A stretch of 64,000 bases of DNA from Lagopus muta (taxonomy: Eukaryota > Chordata > Aves > Galliformes > Phasianidae): NCBI RefSeq assembly GCF_023343835.1, contig NC_064444.1, positions 17,521,219 to 17,585,218 on the forward strand, given 5' to 3'. The position numbers and the translations under genes were made by a program. Positions 53,496-63,905 of the stretch are shown piece by piece. Under the pieces are notes generated by a model. It did no database searches. It was not told the origin of the DNA and saw nothing but the letters and a program-made list of their open reading frames with translations. The number at the start of each line of letters is the position of its first letter. Within the stretch, counting starts at the first letter, position 1.

Positions 53496-53551
53496 GTTGC
53501 TTCTCCTGCTTCTCCTATTCCATACGTTGTTTGCTCAGCGCCCAAATGCTT

Positions 53552-53557
53552 CTTATA
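53552..53557 (-). promoter_or_regulatory. TATA-like box of SDR8
   Basis: TATAAG on the gene strand, 57 nt upstream of the ATG. Confidence 0.55.
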
Positions 53558-53569
53558 GCTTGCTGAACT

Positions 53570-54699
53570 TCCACCCCACCCACATTGGGCTTGTACAGAC
53601 CTGTTCTTCTCTGTTTAATCTCTGCAGCTCTGTGAAATGACAGGGACACAGCTCCTGGCTGGGAGCCAGCCTTACAGAGGCCAGAAATGGCTTTGCTTTT
53701 TAAGGCAAATTGCTGGTTAGGAGTTTGGAAGGTGAGTTTGTATGTGGTGAAATAGCGCCTGGTCCAGGCCCTTTTTCCTGTCCCACACAGGAGATGGAGA
53801 GAGAGAGGCAGCCATAAAGAACGTGCAGAAACACAAACGTAAAATGTGGCCTTGAAACGTGCAGGGATGTGTTCATGTGAACCCAACTTAATTATGCAGA
53901 CGGGTGAAGGCACGTGAGAAGGCACGTGCATCAAGTGTGCTTCATGGAGCACCTTGATAACTGGAAACTAAGGCAAATGGGGCAGCCAGGAACACAAATA
54001 CGCCATGGCCCAGAATGGAGAAAGCAACCATACAGAGCATGACATGAGGCATGCCTTGCTGTGGCACTGCTTGGTGGGCCAGTGAGAAAGCAGGGGTGCC
54101 ATTTTCACCAGGCTCTATTGCAGGGTCTGTGGTGCAAGGAACCTTGTGGTTCTCAGCAGGTGTGGCAATGACACTGCCAAATGTTGAAAGAGACTTTACA
54201 TCTCTTGGGAGGACCTTGAGGTAATCAAGAATGCATGTAGAGTTCACCTCTCTGCTCCTATTTGGCAGCTGGGACCTGGAAAGAAGGAGCAGAATGGGTC
54301 AGGTAAGTGACTGGCTGCGTGGATGGTGTCTCAATCATGGCTTTGGATTGTGTGATCCTCGAGAGGGCTTTGAGAGTTGTGGTATGTGGGCAGCAGGTGG
54401 AACAGAACTGAGCAGGAGGAGCTGAGGGAAGCAAGCTGTGTGGATGGATTGCCCCGTATTTAAACTGCATTTGATGGGGGTAGGGGAGGGAGTTGTATGC
54501 AATGGAGAAGGCCCAGGAAATGCTGTCATTATCGAAAAATAATGGGGAAAAATCCTCAGGTTCTTCTTACAGGATCTTGCGAGCGCTCTTCCTAGAAGGT
54601 AATGTTGCCAATAGCCTGTCTGAAGTGCCTTTACACCCCTAAAGCATGCAGCCTTGGTGATAAGCAGAAGCTGGAAGCCATGGTGCAATTAGAGAAGTG
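53570..54699. repeat. A-type spacer, copy 4, left part
   Basis: Identical to copy 3 until about 54,130, then with scattered differences, some of which match copy 1. No gene recognised. Confidence 0.6.
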
Positions 54700-55522
54700 C
54701 AACCCAGCTGTGGTCACAGATGAGGTATAATTCACGTGGCTGGAGCGCAGCCACTGAGGGCTGCAAGCTTTTCAGAAGAGATGGGCAGGGAGAGACGGGT
54801 GGGGGAATTGCCCTGTGTGTTAGTGGGTTGGTAGCGTGTGAAGAGCTGCCTCTGAGGAGCAGCCACCATCAGGTTGTGAGCTGGTGGGTGACAAACAGGG
54901 ACCAGGCAATAAAGGACAGCTAGCGGTCAGGGTCTGCTACAAATTGACTGAGTGGGGCGATGTGGTGGAGGATTTCAAGCACCCAGACATCTGCTGGGAA
55001 AGCAACAGGGCAGGATGCAAAAAATCCCAAAGAGGCCTGGAGTGTGTTGAGGGTGCCTTCCTGGCCTGGGTATTCGGCAGAGCAGTCCTAAAAGAACCCT
55101 TCTGGGACGTGGTTGTCTCCAAGCCAGAGGAGCTCATTCAGGAGCGGCAGATGGGAGGTGCTCTGGGCTGTAGTGGCCATGCTTCCTGGGAGAGTGTGTG
55201 ATGTAGAGGAGGACGGGCCTCGCAGAAAGCAAAGTCAGGACCCCGAGCGTCATGAGAGCGAAGTTTGGGCTGTGTGAAGAATTACTGGGTGAGATCCGCT
55301 GGGATTATGACCTTACTGGCAAAGGAGCGGAGGAAAACCGGCCAGTCTTCAGGACGAGTTTGCAGAGAGCACAAGAGCTCTGTGTCCCCTGTGCAGGAAA
55401 ACAAGCAGAGGAGGCAGGAAGCCAGCAGGATGGGGCAAGGACCTGCTGATCAGACTGAGAGAAAAGAAGGACGTGTATGGACCACGGAAACGGGACACGT
55501 TGCCTGAGAAAAATACAGGGAT
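54700..55522 (+). mobile_element. CR1 LINE ORF2 fragment, A spacer copy 4
   Basis: Resembles copy 1 (KLFRRDGQ, FGLCEELL) more than copies 2 and 3. The 3' flank repeat of SDR9 follows to 56,294. Confidence 0.88.
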
Positions 55523-56215
55523 GCTGCCTGGACATGCAGTGTTGAGCACTCAGAATACAAGTGAGGGCCGTGCCCTTGTTTTCTTTAGACCATTTTTCCA
55601 CCCACTGCCCACCTCCACAGGCTTTCTGGCTGAAAAATGTTCCCCTTTGCCCCACATGCACCCAGCAGCGCGCAGGGCTTTTTGGTGGCGTTGGGCAGCC
55701 TGTCACAGGAGACCTCTGATGCCACCGTGGACTGGAAAGGAGCTGAGTGCCCAGGTGATGCCAGCTCAGCCGCCCCTTGTTACCTCTGTCTGCCAATGGA
55801 CTGAGCAGCAGCGTCTTGCCGTTGTCTGCTCCATTTGTGGCTGTGCAGTGCCCTGTAAACCAACTCCATCTCACTCTATGACCCCAAACCGCTGGCTGCA
55901 TTGGGAAAACTTCATGGAGAGATTCTGCACACCCGATTCACCCTTGATGTTCCCAGCCCCAGGCACTGCAGTACCTCGGAGATGGGTGGTGGCCCCAGTC
56001 AATTTCCCTCCTGCAGGGAACATTTCCAGCAATGAGAGCTGACACTTATTGAGATACTTGAAAGTGACATTGCTTGGGAGCAGAGGGTGCTGATGCACAA
56101 AATTGAGGAGTGGAACACCCCTGGAAAGTGGCTGCCCTCCATGGGCTATAAGCATGGAGCAGAGGCTGTTGTAGATAGAGATGGAGACAAGAGCATTGCT
56201 GTTGTCAGATATGGT

Positions 56216-56221
56216 TTTATT
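56216..56221 (-). terminator. Poly(A) signal of SDR9 (AATAAA)
   Basis: Canonical AATAAA on the gene strand, 74 nt past the stop; the homologous site is AGTAAA or CATAAA in most other copies. Confidence 0.6.
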
Positions 56222-56294
56222 GAAGACTTAGCAGAGGTCGGGCAGCAGCAGAGGGGCCACTGCCAGGATCCAGGCACGAGGCCGGGCCAGCACC

Positions 56295-58654
56295 TCACCA
56301 GGGCACAACGTTCCCTTCCCAGTCCCGGAAGGACCCGCTGTCCTTCTCGGAGAGCTTGGAGAGCACCTTCAACATCCCTGCTGCGCTCGCGTCCACCGTC
56401 ACGGGGGGCTGCAGGGCAGAGGGAGAAACGCAGGCGTGTGTGCCCAAGGGCTGCCCAGGCTGTGCCCTGGAGCCCGGCTGCGGGAAGGCAGCGGCTGGGC
56501 TGAGGGGGAAGCAGAGCCCTGGGAGGAGGGTGAGAGCTGGGAAGGCGGGCGGTGGGGCTGCCAGGAGCCGGGGCTGGCGCTGCGCAGGGGTCCCAGGGCA
56601 GGGAGAGCTGCCATGGTGCTGACGGAGCAGCCCCCTGAGGGGGTCTTGGTGCAGGGCTCTGGGAGACAGCAGCCTCTGTGGGAGACCAGCACAGGCTGTG
56701 GATGGACCCAACGTGGGGAAGCTCGTACCTTGTCTCCTCCTGCTTTTCCCATGTCCGTTTGCACCCATCCAGGATTGAAAGTGACACAGAGGATGCCATG
56801 TTCCCGGTACCCCATGGACTGGCACCTGGTGAGCATGTTGAGAGCAGCCTGTGGAGACAGCACAGGGATCAGGTGGGAACTGGGGCAATGTGCTGTGAGA
56901 GAGGTGTAGGGACTGTGAGGAGCTCAGCCACAGCCGAGAGATGCAGACACTTTCAGAGATGATATACTCAAGGGGTCCTGAGGTCATTAACAGAGGGGAA
57001 AATGATCATAGCACATACCTTGCTGCAGCGGTAACAGACAGCTTGCACACCTTCCCATAAGTAGAGTTCTTTGATTGAACCCGAACAGCTGGAAATGTTG
57101 GCAATGGCTGCTTTGCTGCAGCTCATCCCTGAACCTGGGCTCCCCTGGGCTGCCTTCTTCAGCAGTGGAAGGAACGCCTGTGGGGAGGGGAAGGAGAAGC
57201 ATGCAGACAGGAGGCTCACTGGGTGAGCACTCTTCCTTCCTTAGCAGGTTATATCAGAGGAGCAGAATCAGAGAACAATTGTTGTTTGCAGATATTTCTG
57301 TAGATCATTTGGTGCAACCTCCCCTACCCAAGCAGAGTCACCAAGAGCCCATTGCCCAAGACCACGTCCAGGTGACTTTTGAGCATCTCCAAGGAGGGAC
57401 ATTGGACAGTCCCAGCAATCAGCCGGTGTCAGCAATCAGCCACCCATCAGGGCTCAGAAGAAAGGCGGAGTGCAAGTTCTTGTTCTCCTGGCTCAGATCA
57501 TGATACTCTGCTCTTTGGCATGGCCTGTACCTCTGCACTCTTCTCTTATCTTGTGGCCCCAGGCTCCAGAGTGCCAAATGCTTCAGCCTGCCTCCTGGTC
57601 CCAACCGGAATGGGCATCTTGTGCTCAGCCCATTCTGCACTGATTTGAACACCTACTCCTGAGAGCAAGGGATCTGAGTGGGACCTGAAATGTGCAGGAC
57701 CTGACACCAGGGCAGGAACTCAGCAGGGAGAGAGTAGAGGAGGGCTCTGTCCCACGGGCCCCATCCTTCCTGCATTGAGGATCTCAGGGATGCAGTACAG
57801 GGACGTTCCTGGTGCTGTGGTTGAGCACATTACCTGGCTGAGCAGCAGAGGTGCAATGGTATTGGTCATGTACACCTCAGCCATGTCCTTCAGTGTTTCA
57901 TTGTCAAGCGTGTTTTCCTTTATGATCCCAGCGTTGTTGATGAGGAGGTTCAGCCCCGAGCCCTTGAGGCGCTCCCCGACGCTGGCTGCGGCCGCCTTGA
58001 TGCTGGCGGGATCGGTGACTTCTGCAGAGGCGAGGTGGGGAGGTGAGCGCCCGCTGCCCTCGGTGTCTGCCAGCAGGCACAGTGCTGGGACAGAGCCCTG
58101 CACCAGGGATGGGGGAGGACGGCGTGCTGGCAGAGCAGGGAGCCCAGGGAGGCAGCCTTGTGCTCCAGCTGTGTCACCTACCGAGCGGGACGATGACCAG
58201 GTTGGGGTGCTTGGAGGCCAATTTCTGCAGCTCCTGTAGAAGACAGCTGATGTGAGCCTCGTGTCGCACTCTGAGCTGCTCAGCCAACACAGCCCTTTGC
58301 CTGCAGCCCTGGGGCACACGGTGCCAGGCAGTGGCAGCAGCTCCCTTCTTGATCCCAATGAGTTCTGGGCACGGCCATTGCTTGCATCCCACCCCAGTTC
58401 TGCTGTGCCTGAGGTCCAGGGCTGCAGCTCCCTGGTGGAGACCCTCCCACATCCCCCCTCCTGCAGCAGCCCTGCTGTCCCCCACCTCAGCTCCAGCCCA
58501 GCCTCACCTGCGCTCGCTGTCCCTTGGGGTCGCGACAAGTTGCAAAGACCCACTCAGGTGGGTTTGGCAATGCCAGCAGGTGCTGGACCAGCCCGAGGCC
58601 GATTCCCCGGTTGGCCCCAGTCACCAGAACGGAGCGGACACGCAGCTCTCCCAT
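56295..58654 (-). CDS. SDR9: C-factor-like short-chain dehydrogenase/reductase
   Basis: Exons: 58508-58654, 58182-58233, 57834-58021, 57019-57177, 56729-56848, 56295-56408; 259 aa. Pocket-loop residues: IKEN after NNAGI (unique), SSCSGSIKELYLWEGVQAV before CYRCSK (Cys where others have Ser), KAGGDK at the end of exon 5. Exon 4 reads AAIANISS for AAIVNISS. Exon 6 has SFRDWEG, shared with SDR10 only. The 3' part resembles SDR5/7 and the 5' part resembles SDR3. It is the only complete copy with a canonical AATAAA. Confidence 0.92.
57260..57445 (-). mobile_element. CR1 3' tail in SDR9 intron 3
   Basis: Shared ancestral insertion, SDR3 version. Confidence 0.7.
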
Positions 58655-58707
58655 GTTGCTTCTCCTGCTTCTGCTCCTGCTCACGTTTATTCAGCACCCT
58701 AATGCTT

Positions 58708-58713
58708 CTTATA
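58708..58713 (-). promoter_or_regulatory. TATA-like box of SDR9
   Basis: TATAAG on the gene strand, 54 nt upstream of the ATG; the 5' flank is close to that of SDR3. Confidence 0.55.
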
Positions 58714-59211
58714 GCATTCTGAACTTCCACCCCACCCACACAGGGCTTGCGCAAACCATTAGCCATCGGTACAAGTTATCACGTTCTTTGAACAGTCCAG
58801 GATGAAGCTGCCAGCTGGGAGCCAGCCTATCCAAGTGACAAATGGCTCTTTGCATTTTAATTATAGTCTGGCTGTCTGGTGATGCCTGACCTCCTAAACC
58901 AGAAGCCAGCAGCAGCCATGGCCAGGAGAAGCCTTGCTGTGTGCGGACAGTGGAAGCAGCAAGTGGGAAGGAGACACGATGCCCCGTGGGTCTGCAGGAC
59001 TTCCACTGAGCTGCTGCTCCTGCATCTCAAGCCAGATGGGTGTAGCAGATCGTAGCCATGCATCAACCAGTCTGAGGTGATCTCGTTCCCCTTTCCCTGT
59101 CTGTTGCAGTCAGATTGTTGCTCAGATGGCCACAAGTTGGTGTTTTCTGCTTTCCTTTCTTGCAAGCAAATGGCCCAGCACTGGTATTTGTGTTGGTGGA
59201 GTCATGCTATG

Positions 59212-59390
59212 TTGAGAGAGTTGTCAAACGTTGGAATGGGCTGAGCAGGAAAGCGGTGGATTCCCCATCACTGAGTTATGAAGGAGATGTGTGAATGGGA
59301 CACTTGGGGATGCAGTTTAATGATGGGATTTGGTAAATCAGGCTGGACTTGTGAACTTGAGGGTCAAAACCTTCCATACCCTGAGTCCAA
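59212..59390 (+). mobile_element. CR1 3' tail, C spacer copy 2
   Basis: Duplicate of 23,310-23,490. Confidence 0.75.
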
Positions 59391-59664
59391 ACTCCGTCCT
59401 GGTTGGTCAACTCAGCTCTCTGCCCACCCTGGGCCACAGCGGTCATTCAGGTCCTTGTCCCCTTCAGCAGACACACGCGATGGTGGAGCAGAGCGTGCAG
59501 GACGTCGCTGTGGCTCTGGGCAGCCTGGAGAAGGAGACAGCCGTCCTCAAGGGACCTCTGGCACGTTCCTCCACTGGGAAGGCAACTGCTTGCCCAGGGG
59601 ACACCAGCTGAGCCCCCATGTCACCAGCACCCACCCAGGGACATAGGCAGCACTCTGCAGTGCA

Positions 59665-59990
59665 TGGGAATTGCTGAATCATGCCTGAACCTCTGATTGA
59701 TCACCTGAGGCGAGCAATGAGTCACTGCTGGGAGCACAGGTGAAGGCATTCACCTGTGCTACTGGAAGGGGTGGAGCCTGGCTGCACCTCTCCCAGAGCC
59801 ATTTAAAGCTGACTACCAATGGGGAAGGTTTTCTTTCTGGAGATCCCTGCTTTGACGTTTTACAGTGAGCCCGGGACAAGGTGATGGACTCTATCTATTT
59901 TTTCTTTTGTGTAATAACCTGCTTAGTCGAACTCTCTGATATTTCATAGTGATGACATTAGTACACTCATTAATTGTACACCCATTCCCA
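59665..59990 (+). mobile_element. LTR-like fossil, C spacer copy 2
   Basis: About 326 bp starting TGGGAATTGCTGAATCAT and ending CCCATTCCCA, with a CATTTAAAG core where a TATA box is expected. Longer form of the element at 23,764-24,010. No coding region; solo-LTR-like. Confidence 0.6.
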
Positions 59991-60358
59991 ACCCCGGCAT
60001 GCAGCACCTTGCTCCCCAACTCTGCCTGCAGTGACTGCTCTCTGCTTTGTTTCCCTGACTGCCTGGGCCCTTATGAGGTGGCCGTGTTGGTCAGAGCCTG
60101 GCCCTTCCAGCCTGGGCTGCCCACGGCCTTGAAGACAGAGTCTGGTCCCAATTCCATTCACTCCCTGAAGGGGCATTTCCAGCAGTGACATCTGTCACTT
60201 GTGGGGCCAGCTGGCAGTGGCTGTGGCTGGGAGCAGAGGATACTGATGCACAAAGATGAGGAATGGAACACACCTGGCACGTGGCTGCTCTCCATGGAGT
60301 TCCATCGAGCCTGTTGTGTTCACAGACAGTCAGCAGCCTTGCTGTTGTCAGATATGGT

Positions 60359-60364
60359 TTTACT
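60359..60364 (-). terminator. Poly(A) signal variant of SDR10 (AGTAAA)
   Basis: AGTAAA on the gene strand, 74 nt past the exon 6 stop. Confidence 0.45.
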
Positions 60365-60809
60365 GAGGACTTAGCAGAGATCAGGCAGCAGCGGAGGGGA
60401 AACTGCCAGGATCCAGGCACGAGGCCGGGCCAGCACCTCACCAGGCCACAACGTTCCCTTCCCAGTCCCGGAAGGACCCGCTGTCCTTCTCGGAGAGCTT
60501 GGAGAGCACCTTCAGCATCCCTGCTGCGCTCGCGTCCACCGTCAGCGGGGGCTGCAGGGCAGAGGGAGAAACGCAGGCGTGTGTGCCCAAGGGCTGCCCA
60601 GGCTGTGCCCTGGAGCCCGGCTACCTTCTTTGATTGAACCCCCAGTGCTGGAAATGTTGACAATGGCTGCCTTGCTGCAGTTCATCCCTGAGCCTGGGCT
60701 CCCCTGGGCTGCCTTCTTCAGCAGTGGCAGAAGCGCCTGTGGGGAGGGAAAGGAGAAGCACAGAGGAGGCTCAGTGGGTGGGCATGTTCCCTTCCATAGC
60801 AGGTCATAT

Positions 60810-60990
60810 TAGAGGAGCAGAATCAGAGAACAGTTGTTTGCAGATATCTCTGTAGATCATTTGGTGCAACCTCCACTACCCAAGCAGAGTCACCTAGAGC
60901 CCATTGCCCAAGACCATGTCCGGGTGACTTCTGAGCATCTCCAAGGAGGGACATCAGACAGCATCAGCAAGCAGCCACCAAAAGCACTCA
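60810..60990 (-). mobile_element. CR1 3' tail in SDR10 intron 3
   Basis: Shared ancestral insertion. Between it and exon 3 (about 60,990-61,270) a stretch related to the intron of SDR2/4 adjoins the SDR3-type intron, another mosaic join. Confidence 0.65.
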
Positions 60991-62029
60991 GCCACCCATC
61001 AGGGCTCAGAAGAAAGGCAGAGTGCAAATTGTTGTTGTCCTGGCTCAGATCATGATACTCAGCTCTCTGGCATGGCCTGTACCTCTGCACTTTTACCATC
61101 TCACAGTGAGTGGACTCAGGCTCCAAGGTGCCTTATTCTTCAATCCACTGACACGTCCCAACCAGGAAAGAGCATTGTGTGCTCAGCCTTTCCAGGGCTG
61201 GTTTGAGCACCTACTCCTGACAGGAAGAGACCTTGGAGCGTGAAGGACCTGACACCTGGGCAGCACCTTCTCTTATATTGTGGCCCCAGGCTCCAGAGTG
61301 CCAAATGCTTCAGCCTGCCTCCTGGTCCCAACCGGAATGGGCATCTTGTGCTCAGCCCATTCTGCACTGATTTGAACACCTACTCCTGAGAGCAAGGGAT
61401 CTGAGTGGGACCTGAAATGTGCAGGACCTGACACCAGGGCAGGAACTCAGCAGGGAGAGAGTAGAGGAGGGCTCTGTCCCACGGGCCCCATCCTTCCTGT
61501 ATTGAGGACCTGAGGGATGCAGTACAGGGACGTTCCTGGAGCTGTGGGTGAGCACATTACCTGGCTGAGCAGCAGAGGTGCAATGGTGTTGGTCATGTAC
61601 ACCTCGGCCATGTCCTTCAGTGTTTCATTGTCAAGCGTGTTTGCCCTTAGGATCCCAGCGTTGTTGATGAGGAGGTTCAGCCCCGAGCCCTTGAGGCGCT
61701 CCCCGACGCTGGCTGCGGCCGCCTTGATGCTGGCGGGATCGGTGACTTCTGCAGAGGCGAGGTGGGGAGGTGAGCGCCCGCTGCCCTCGGTGTCTGCCAG
61801 CAGGCACAGTGCTGGGACAGAGCCCTGCACCAGGGATGGGGGAGGACGGCGTGCTGGCAGAGCAGGGAGCCCAGGGAGGCAGCCTTGTGCTCCAGCTGTG
61901 TCACCTACCGAGCGGGACGATGACCAGGTTGGGGTGCTTGGAGGCCAATTTCTGCAGCTCCTGCTAGAGAAGGGACTGCATGGGTTCAAAGGGGCAGGAT
62001 GAACTGTACTTTCTCTTGGCGTTCACCTG

Positions 62030-62265
62030 AATCATAGAATCATAGAATCTCATGTTTGGAAATGACCTACAAGATCATCTAGTCCAACTGTCCTCTCATC
62101 ATCATTGCTACCACGAGCACTAAACCATGTCTCGTAGCTCCTCATCCAGATGCCTCTTGAACACTGTCAGGGACGGTGACTCCACCACTTCCCTGGGCAG
62201 CCATTCCAGTGCCAGACCACTCTGATGGGAAAAGTTTTTTCTTATGTCTAACCTAAACCTCCTCT
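62030..62265 (-). mobile_element. CR1 LINE 3' end in SDR10 intron 1
   Basis: Starts with the 8-bp terminal repeats read antisense ('aatcatagaatcatagaat') and continues 'gatcatctagtccaactgtc', 'cttgaacactgtcagggacg', 'ttccctgggcagccattcca'. Sense strand minus. Present only in this copy, so younger than the gene duplication. It is cleaner than the other CR1 fragments here. Confidence 0.9.
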
Positions 62266-62819
62266 GGCATCCTGTCATGTCCAGTGCCCTGCTTGGGCTG
62301 CTTGGCTGCTTGGGCTGTCCCACTCCCTGTAAATGTGTCTCTCCACATCCTGTACACTTTACATGGCACACATTGCACCCTTCCCAGCAAGGCAAACACC
62401 AGCCCTTTGCCTCCAGCCCTGGGGCACACGGTGCCAGGCAGTAGTAGCAGCTCCCAAGCCCACGGAACCCTGGGCACCCCATTGTTTGCCTATGGCCATC
62501 CCACCCCAGTTCTCCTGTGCCTGAGGTCCAGGGCTGCAGCTCCCTGGTGGAGACCCTCCCACATCCCCCCTCCTGCAGCAGCCCTGCTGTCCCCCACCTC
62601 AGCTCCAGCCCAGCCTCACCTGCGCTCGCTGTCCCTTGGGGTCGCGACAAGTTGCAAAGACCCACTCAGGTGGGTTTGGCAATGCCAGCAGGTGCTGGAC
62701 CAGCCCGAGGCCGATTCCCCGGTTGGCCCCAGTCACCAGAGCAGAGCGGACACGCAGCTTTCCCATGTTGCTTCTCCTGCTTCTGCTCCCGTGCGCATTG
62801 TTTGTTCAGTGCCCAAATG

Positions 62820-62825
62820 CTTATA
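62820..62825 (-). promoter_or_regulatory. TATA-like box of SDR10
   Basis: TATAAG on the gene strand, 54 nt upstream of the ATG, in a slightly different context (GCTATAAGCATT). Confidence 0.45.
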
Positions 62826-62829
62826 GCAT

Positions 62830-63414
62830 GCTGAGCGGACAGCCCCCTCCCCCCCCCCCAAGGGCTTGCACAAACCCTTGTCTCTGTTTGCAGTCTCTCA
62901 AATGCTTTGAACTGTCTGGGACACAGCTCCGGACTGAGAGCTATCATTGCAAAGGGCAAAAACCAGTTTGATTTTTTAAGGCAAATTCTGCTTTAAGTTG
63001 TGTGGAAGGTAAGTATGTGCTCCTTCAGAGGTTCGTGGTCAAGGCTTTTTTCCAGTGCCACATAATTATGAAGCAATTGAAGTAGCCATAAACAATGTGC
63101 AGGGACACAAAGTGGACTTAAAAAGGAGAAGGGTTCATGTGAACTCAACCTGGTCTTATACTCCTGAGTGAGGATATGCGCGAGTGAGATAGCTTGGTCC
63201 ATTATGTGTACCTCATAGAGCTGCTCAGCAGTGGGACATTGAGGCCAAATTAAGAAGCCAGAAGCCCAAAAGTGTCAAGACACAGATTGGAGAAAGCAAC
63301 CATGGAGACCGTGACATGAGATGGATCTCCCTGCGGCACTGCTTGATGGGGGAGTGAGAAAGCAGAGGTGCCACTTTCTGCAGCCAATTTAACAGGGTCT
63401 GTTGTGATAGCACA
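62830..63414. repeat. Upstream flank of SDR10
   Basis: Related to the 5' flanks of SDR1 (11,690-12,080) and of the A spacers ('aaggtaagtatgtgctcctt' against 'aaggtgtgtgctccttcagg'). A run of C lies at 62,846-62,860. No gene recognised. Confidence 0.5.
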
Positions 63415-63612
63415 ACGGGGAAATGGTTTCAAACAAAAAGAGAGGAGGTTTAGGCTGGGCTGTGAAGCACTGGCACAGGCTGCCCAGAGAGATGATGGCA
63501 GCCATGTCCCTGCAGATATCCCAGGTCAGACTGGACGGTTCCGAGCACCTGATGGAGCTGTGGGTGTCCCTGATTGTCAGAGGACAGTTGGACAGGATGA
63601 CATTTAAGTGTT
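63415..63612 (+). mobile_element. CR1 3' region fragment
   Basis: Sense CR1 tail: 'gaagcactggcacaggctgc', 'ccagagagatgatggcagcc', then 'gatggagctgtgggtgtccc'. Diverged. 63,613-63,826 holds a pyrimidine-rich stretch ('ttactctctctgtatatgta') and nothing else I recognise. Confidence 0.7.
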
Positions 63613-63826
63613 CCTTCCAAGTCAAATGTTTCAACAGCTCTGTTCTATTTCCACCAAACTGTCTGATCTTCTAATTTCTCTAATTAAATCTCTTATTTAC
63701 TCTCTCTGTATATGTATACTCTCTCTCATGTGTCTATGTCTGTTGCAACTCTGTGGTCTCACAGCTGTGACAGAGACTGCTGCGTTCAAAGTCAGAGCCA
63801 AGAGCATTGGTGCTGTCAGATATGGG

Positions 63827-63832
63827 TTTATT
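63827..63832 (-). terminator. Poly(A) signal of SDR11 (AATAAA)
   Basis: Canonical AATAAA on the gene strand, 74 nt past the SDR11 stop. Confidence 0.6.
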
Positions 63833-63905
63833 GAGGGTGAAACACAGGTCGGGCAGCAGCAGAGGGGCCACTGCCAGGATCCAGGCACGAGGCCGGGCCA
63901 GCACC

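Larger units (their letters stand above)
58730..60437. repeat. C-type spacer, copy 2
   Basis: Homologous to 22,830-24,457, with a CR1 tail at about 59,212-59,390 and an LTR-like element. No gene recognised. Confidence 0.6.
60438..62766 (-). pseudogene. SDR10: truncated C-factor-like SDR copy
   Basis: Exon 1 (62620-62766), exon 2 (61909-61960) and exon 3 (61561-61748) are intact, with LRAN after NNAGI. Exon 4 (60625-60736) starts ALLPLLKKAAQ but stops at SIKE, where a deletion joins it directly to intron 5 sequence at about 60,621-60,625. The rest of exon 4 with catalytic YRCSK, all of exon 5 and intron 4 are gone; exon 6 (60438-60551) remains. The junction happens to read GAAG|GTAGCC, a possible splice donor. 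Without Tyr178/Lys182 the product cannot be an active SDR. Intron 1 is different from all other copies and carries a CR1 insertion. The TATA-like box lies at 62,820-62,825. Confidence 0.88.
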
